This document shows, piece by piece, positions 7,195-8,903 of a stretch of DNA of 8,903 bases. Where the stretch lies: NCBI GenBank assembly GCA_003022085.1, contig PXQK01000015.1, forward strand, positions 1 through 8,903, in the 5' to 3' direction. Each line of letters opens with the position of its first letter. The stretch's first letter is position 1. The translations under genes were made by a program, and so were the position numbers. A model generated the notes under the pieces. That model made no database searches. It was not told where the DNA came from and was given only the letters and a program-made list of their open reading frames with translations. The DNA comes from Halobacteriales archaeon QH_10_65_19. Its GTDB lineage: Archaea; Halobacteriota; Halobacteria; Halobacteriales; Haloarculaceae.

Positions 7195-8121
7195 ATGTTC
7201 GACCGCCTCCGGAGCCGGGCAGAACGCTTCTACGAGCGGGTCCTGAAGGCGGAACTGACCGAGACACCGACCCACGTTGCCGTTATCCAGGACGGGAACC
7301 GGCGGTACGCGAGCGAGCAGGGGGCCGACGCGACTGAGGGACACCGCGCCGGCGCGGAGACGACCGAGGCGCTTCTGGACTGGTGTGACGAACTCGGCAT
7401 CGAGGAAGTGACCCTCTATACGTTCTCGACGGAGAACTTCCAGCGGCCGGCCGAGGAGCGGGAGGCGCTGTTCGACCTGATCGAGGAGAAACTCCGGGAG
7501 TTCGCCGACGCGGACCGCGTCCACGAGAGTGAGGTCCACATCCGGGCAATCGGCGAACTCGACCGCCTGCCCCAGCGGGTCCGGGACGCGGTCGCCTACG
7601 CCACCGAGCGCACCGCGGAGTACGACGAACTCAAACTCAACGTGGCCCTCGCGTACGGCGGCCGTGCGGAACTGCTCGAGGCCACCCGAACCATCGCCCG
7701 CGAGGTTGCCGAGGGGGAACGCGATCCTGCCTCGGTCGACGTCGCGGCCGTCGAGGAGGCGCTGGACGAGGGGCCGACGCACGACGTCGACCTCATCGTT
7801 CGCAGCGGCGGCGACGAGCGGACCTCGAACTTCCTCCCCTGGCAGGCCAACGGCAACGAGGCAGCTGTCTGCTTCTCGGCCCCCTACTGGCCGGAGTTCC
7901 GGAAGATCGATTTCCTCCGGAGCATCCGCACATACGAGAACAGGGAGGAGTCCCGGCGCCGGGGCCGGACCCGGCGCGCCAGGGCGGTCGTCCGGGCGCT
8001 CGGCGGGGCTGCTGACTCGGCTGCCGGCGTGCACTTCCAGCGGACGCCGGGCAGGACAGAGAGCAACAAAGAGACCGAAGAACCGCCGTCGGACCGCACC
8101 GAGGCAGATCCAGCGGACTAA
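7195..8121 (+). CDS. uppS: cis-prenyltransferase (tritrans,polycis-undecaprenyl diphosphate synthase type)
   Basis: This 308-residue enzyme adds isopentenyl units in cis to an allylic diphosphate (GGPP in archaea) to make a polyprenyl diphosphate, precursor of the phosphodolichol carrier used for surface glycosylation. All family motifs are present: IQDGNRR with catalytic Asp33, EGHRAG with His50, YTFSTENFQRP (75-85), ALAYGGRAEL (around 154), DLIVRSGGDERTSNFLPWQ (199-217) with the diphosphate-binding Arg203 and Arg209, and YWPEF with Glu234. After about residue 250 the chain is Arg-rich and then acidic and Ser/Glu-rich, an apparently disordered tail typical of halophiles. Start ATG 7195 has no Shine-Dalgarno. 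The 47-bp gap behind the phosphoribosyltransferase has a faint TATA-like CCTTGT (7166-7171) about 27 bases ahead, so either a shared transcript or an own leaderless one is possible. Confidence 0.93.
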   Translation: MFDRLRSRAERFYERVLKAELTETPTHVAVIQDGNRRYASEQGADATEGHRAGAETTEALLDWCDELGIEEVTLYTFSTENFQRPAEEREALFDLIEEKLREFADADRVHESEVHIRAIGELDRLPQRVRDAVAYATERTAEYDELKLNVALAYGGRAELLEATRTIAREVAEGERDPASVDVAAVEEALDEGPTHDVDLIVRSGGDERTSNFLPWQANGNEAAVCFSAPYWPEFRKIDFLRSIRTYENREESRRRGRTRRARAVVRALGGAADSAAGVHFQRTPGRTESNKETEEPPSDRTEADPAD

Positions 8122-8287
8122 TACGGACAACTGGGGTGTGTGAATTGTGTCGTTACGTCTCCCGCTTGCACCCACCCTTGAAGGGGATGGCTTCCGCTCC
8201 TACCGCTGTCAGTCGCTGGCGCGTCCTCGACCACAGGATCAGTTACAACCCCAACCTGGGCAACCACGTGCCGGGCCGCACTCGGAT
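8122..8287. other. Convergent spacer with possible decayed transposase tail
   Basis: This 166-bp gap lies between uppS (+) and the small membrane-protein gene (-). I see no intact gene in it. On the minus strand one frame reads VVEDAPATDSGRSGSHPLQG, which faintly resembles the C-terminal tail common in haloarchaeal IS1341/TnpB proteins (a VVEAGSPxLKE-type ending). That resemblance is by memory and weak. A short hairpin lies at 8173-8190. The region may instead hold only the two transcription ends. Confidence 0.25.
8173..8190. repeat. Short hairpin (CCCTT-G-AAGGG) in the convergent spacer
   Basis: CCCTT (8175-8179) and AAGGG (8181-8185) are complementary around one G. The outer bases CCA and TGG extend pairing with a two-base bulge, giving an imperfect stem of about eight pairs. 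It could be a transcript-end structure or the end hairpin of an IS200/IS605-type relic. No T-run follows on either strand, so it is not a typical archaeal terminator. Confidence 0.4.
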
Positions 8288-8500
8288 CTACTGGCCCGGC
8301 TCCGCTGGTTTGCCGTCGCGGGAGACCAGCCAGACCACAGCGGGCGCGACGAGTAACCAGAAGGCGCCGACAGCGAGAAACGCCGGGTTGCTGGTGCCCA
8401 CGCCGGTTCCGACGGCCGCCAGCCCGACGAAGACCGCAAGCGCGACGAGGATCTGGTGGAACCGACCGAGTCTGGCGAACCAGAGGACGTACTTCTCCAT
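8288..8500 (-). CDS. Small two-helix membrane protein, unknown function
   Basis: This is a 70-residue protein that I do not recognise. It starts MEKYVLWFARLGRF, then has two hydrophobic segments: about residues 15-35 (QILVALAVFVGLAAVGTGVG) and about 39-60 (PAFLAVGAFWLLVAPAVVWLV), followed by a short polar tail. It should be an integral membrane hairpin. ATG 8500 is preferred because it puts the conserved-looking part at the start and is preceded on the minus strand by purine-rich GGGGGTGG. A longer form starting with GTG at 8578 would add 26 disordered residues and overlap the upstream TrkA-N gene stop as GTGA, a classic coupling arrangement; this cannot be ruled out (then 96 residues). Third-position G/C content stays high throughout, supporting real coding. 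It is probably co-transcribed with the TrkA-N gene. Confidence 0.6.
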   Translation of the reverse strand: MEKYVLWFARLGRFHQILVALAVFVGLAAVGTGVGTSNPAFLAVGAFWLLVAPAVVWLVSRDGKPAEPGQ

Positions 8501-8574
8501 AGCCACCCCCTGGGCCGGGGCCCGGGTAGTAGTTTCGAACGACGGCCTTGCAACGCCGGCGTCGTAGGAGTCCG

Positions 8575-8903
8575 TCACTCTGCACCCGTGAGGCCATCCG
8601 CAACGTCGTCCCCACTCATGATCTCCGGAATAACGACGATGTCGGCGCCAGCGCGTCGGGCAGTCGACTCGTAGATCTGTTCGCCGATACGGACGACGAG
8701 TTCCGCCTCCGGGGCAAGCTGGTTCGTGACGATCGCGATCTGGAGATTGGTGTTCGAGTTGTCTACAGCAGCGACAATGGAGCCTGCCTCGTCGACGTGG
8801 GCCCGCTCGAGTGTCGCCTCCTGGCGGGCGTCCCCGTCGACGACGAGGTGACCCTCGCGCTCGGCCTGTACGATGAAATTCTCGTCCCGTTCGACAACCA
8901 CTA
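8575..8903 (-). CDS. TrkA-N/RCK-domain protein, C-terminal fragment
   Basis: This is the C-terminal 108 or so residues of a minus-strand gene that continues past the right edge of the window. The visible chain runs VVVERDENFIVQ, GHLVVDGDA, ATLERAHVDEAGSIVAAVDN, then NLQIAIVTNQL, ELVVRIGEQIYESTARRAGADIVVIPE. This is the second half of a Rossmann-type TrkA-N (RCK) domain. VVVERD holds the acidic residue that usually binds the ribose of NAD; the glycine-rich loop is outside the window. Such domains gate or regulate potassium uptake systems and channels. No TrkA-C domain follows: the protein ends about 12 residues after VVIPE. The missing N-terminal part could be a channel pore, another RCK domain or nothing, so the exact type is open. 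GTG 8901 is an internal Val codon, not a start. Confidence 0.8.
   Translation of the reverse strand, partial: VVVERDENFIVQAEREGHLVVDGDARQEATLERAHVDEAGSIVAAVDNSNTNLQIAIVTNQLAPEAELVVRIGEQIYESTARRAGADIVVIPEIMSGDDVADGLTGAE

Noticed and set aside
7189..8175. Open frame of 328 codons on the minus strand across uppS
   Set aside because: Exact antisense of a cis-prenyltransferase with all motifs intact; no recognisable protein on the minus strand.
8136..8567. Plus-strand open frame of 143 codons beginning MCELCRYVSRLHPPLKG
   Set aside because: It runs through the spacer and antisense to the small membrane gene; the CxxC at its start suggested a zinc ribbon, but there is no second CxxC pair and no domain follows.

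Overview
The window is a high-GC archaeal chromosome segment, most probably from a haloarchaeon (class Halobacteria). Three things point there: strong G/C preference at third codon positions, proteins rich in Asp and Glu, and starts that mostly lack a Shine-Dalgarno sequence. Several families also have a typical haloarchaeal form, namely a GGPP-type cis-prenyltransferase, a quinolinate-PRTase-like nicotinate phosphoribosyltransferase and a lipobox surface metalloprotein.

Layout from left to right: the last 51 codons of an M29-type aminopeptidase (1-156, +); a 183-bp gap holding a long imperfect inverted repeat (184-309); menF and menD (340-3524, +), overlapping by ATGA; a J-domain protein with a C-terminal membrane domain (3535-4416, -), tail-to-tail with menD across 10 bp; a 224-bp divergent spacer; a predicted surface lipoprotein with an HExxH metalloprotease signature (4641-5918, +); a nicotinate phosphoribosyltransferase (5996-7147, +); a cis-prenyltransferase UppS (7195-8121, +); a 166-bp convergent spacer with a short hairpin and a possible decayed transposase tail; a 70-residue two-helix membrane protein (8288-8500, -); and the C-terminal part of a TrkA-N type protein (from 8575, - strand), cut by the window edge.

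MenF and MenD carry out the first two committed steps of menaquinone synthesis (chorismate to isochorismate to SEPHCHC). The nicotinate phosphoribosyltransferase feeds NAD synthesis. UppS makes the long polyprenyl diphosphate used as a glycosyl carrier lipid. The J-protein and the metalloprotease-like lipoprotein are divergent neighbours and both act, or are predicted to act, at the membrane. Most of the window is core metabolism. I found no CRISPR array, tRNA, rRNA, intact mobile element or obvious defence system. The least explained parts are the inverted repeat before menF, the membrane-anchored J-protein with its divergent metalloprotease partner, the 8122-8287 spacer, and the small membrane protein whose reading frame may be coupled to the TrkA-N gene.
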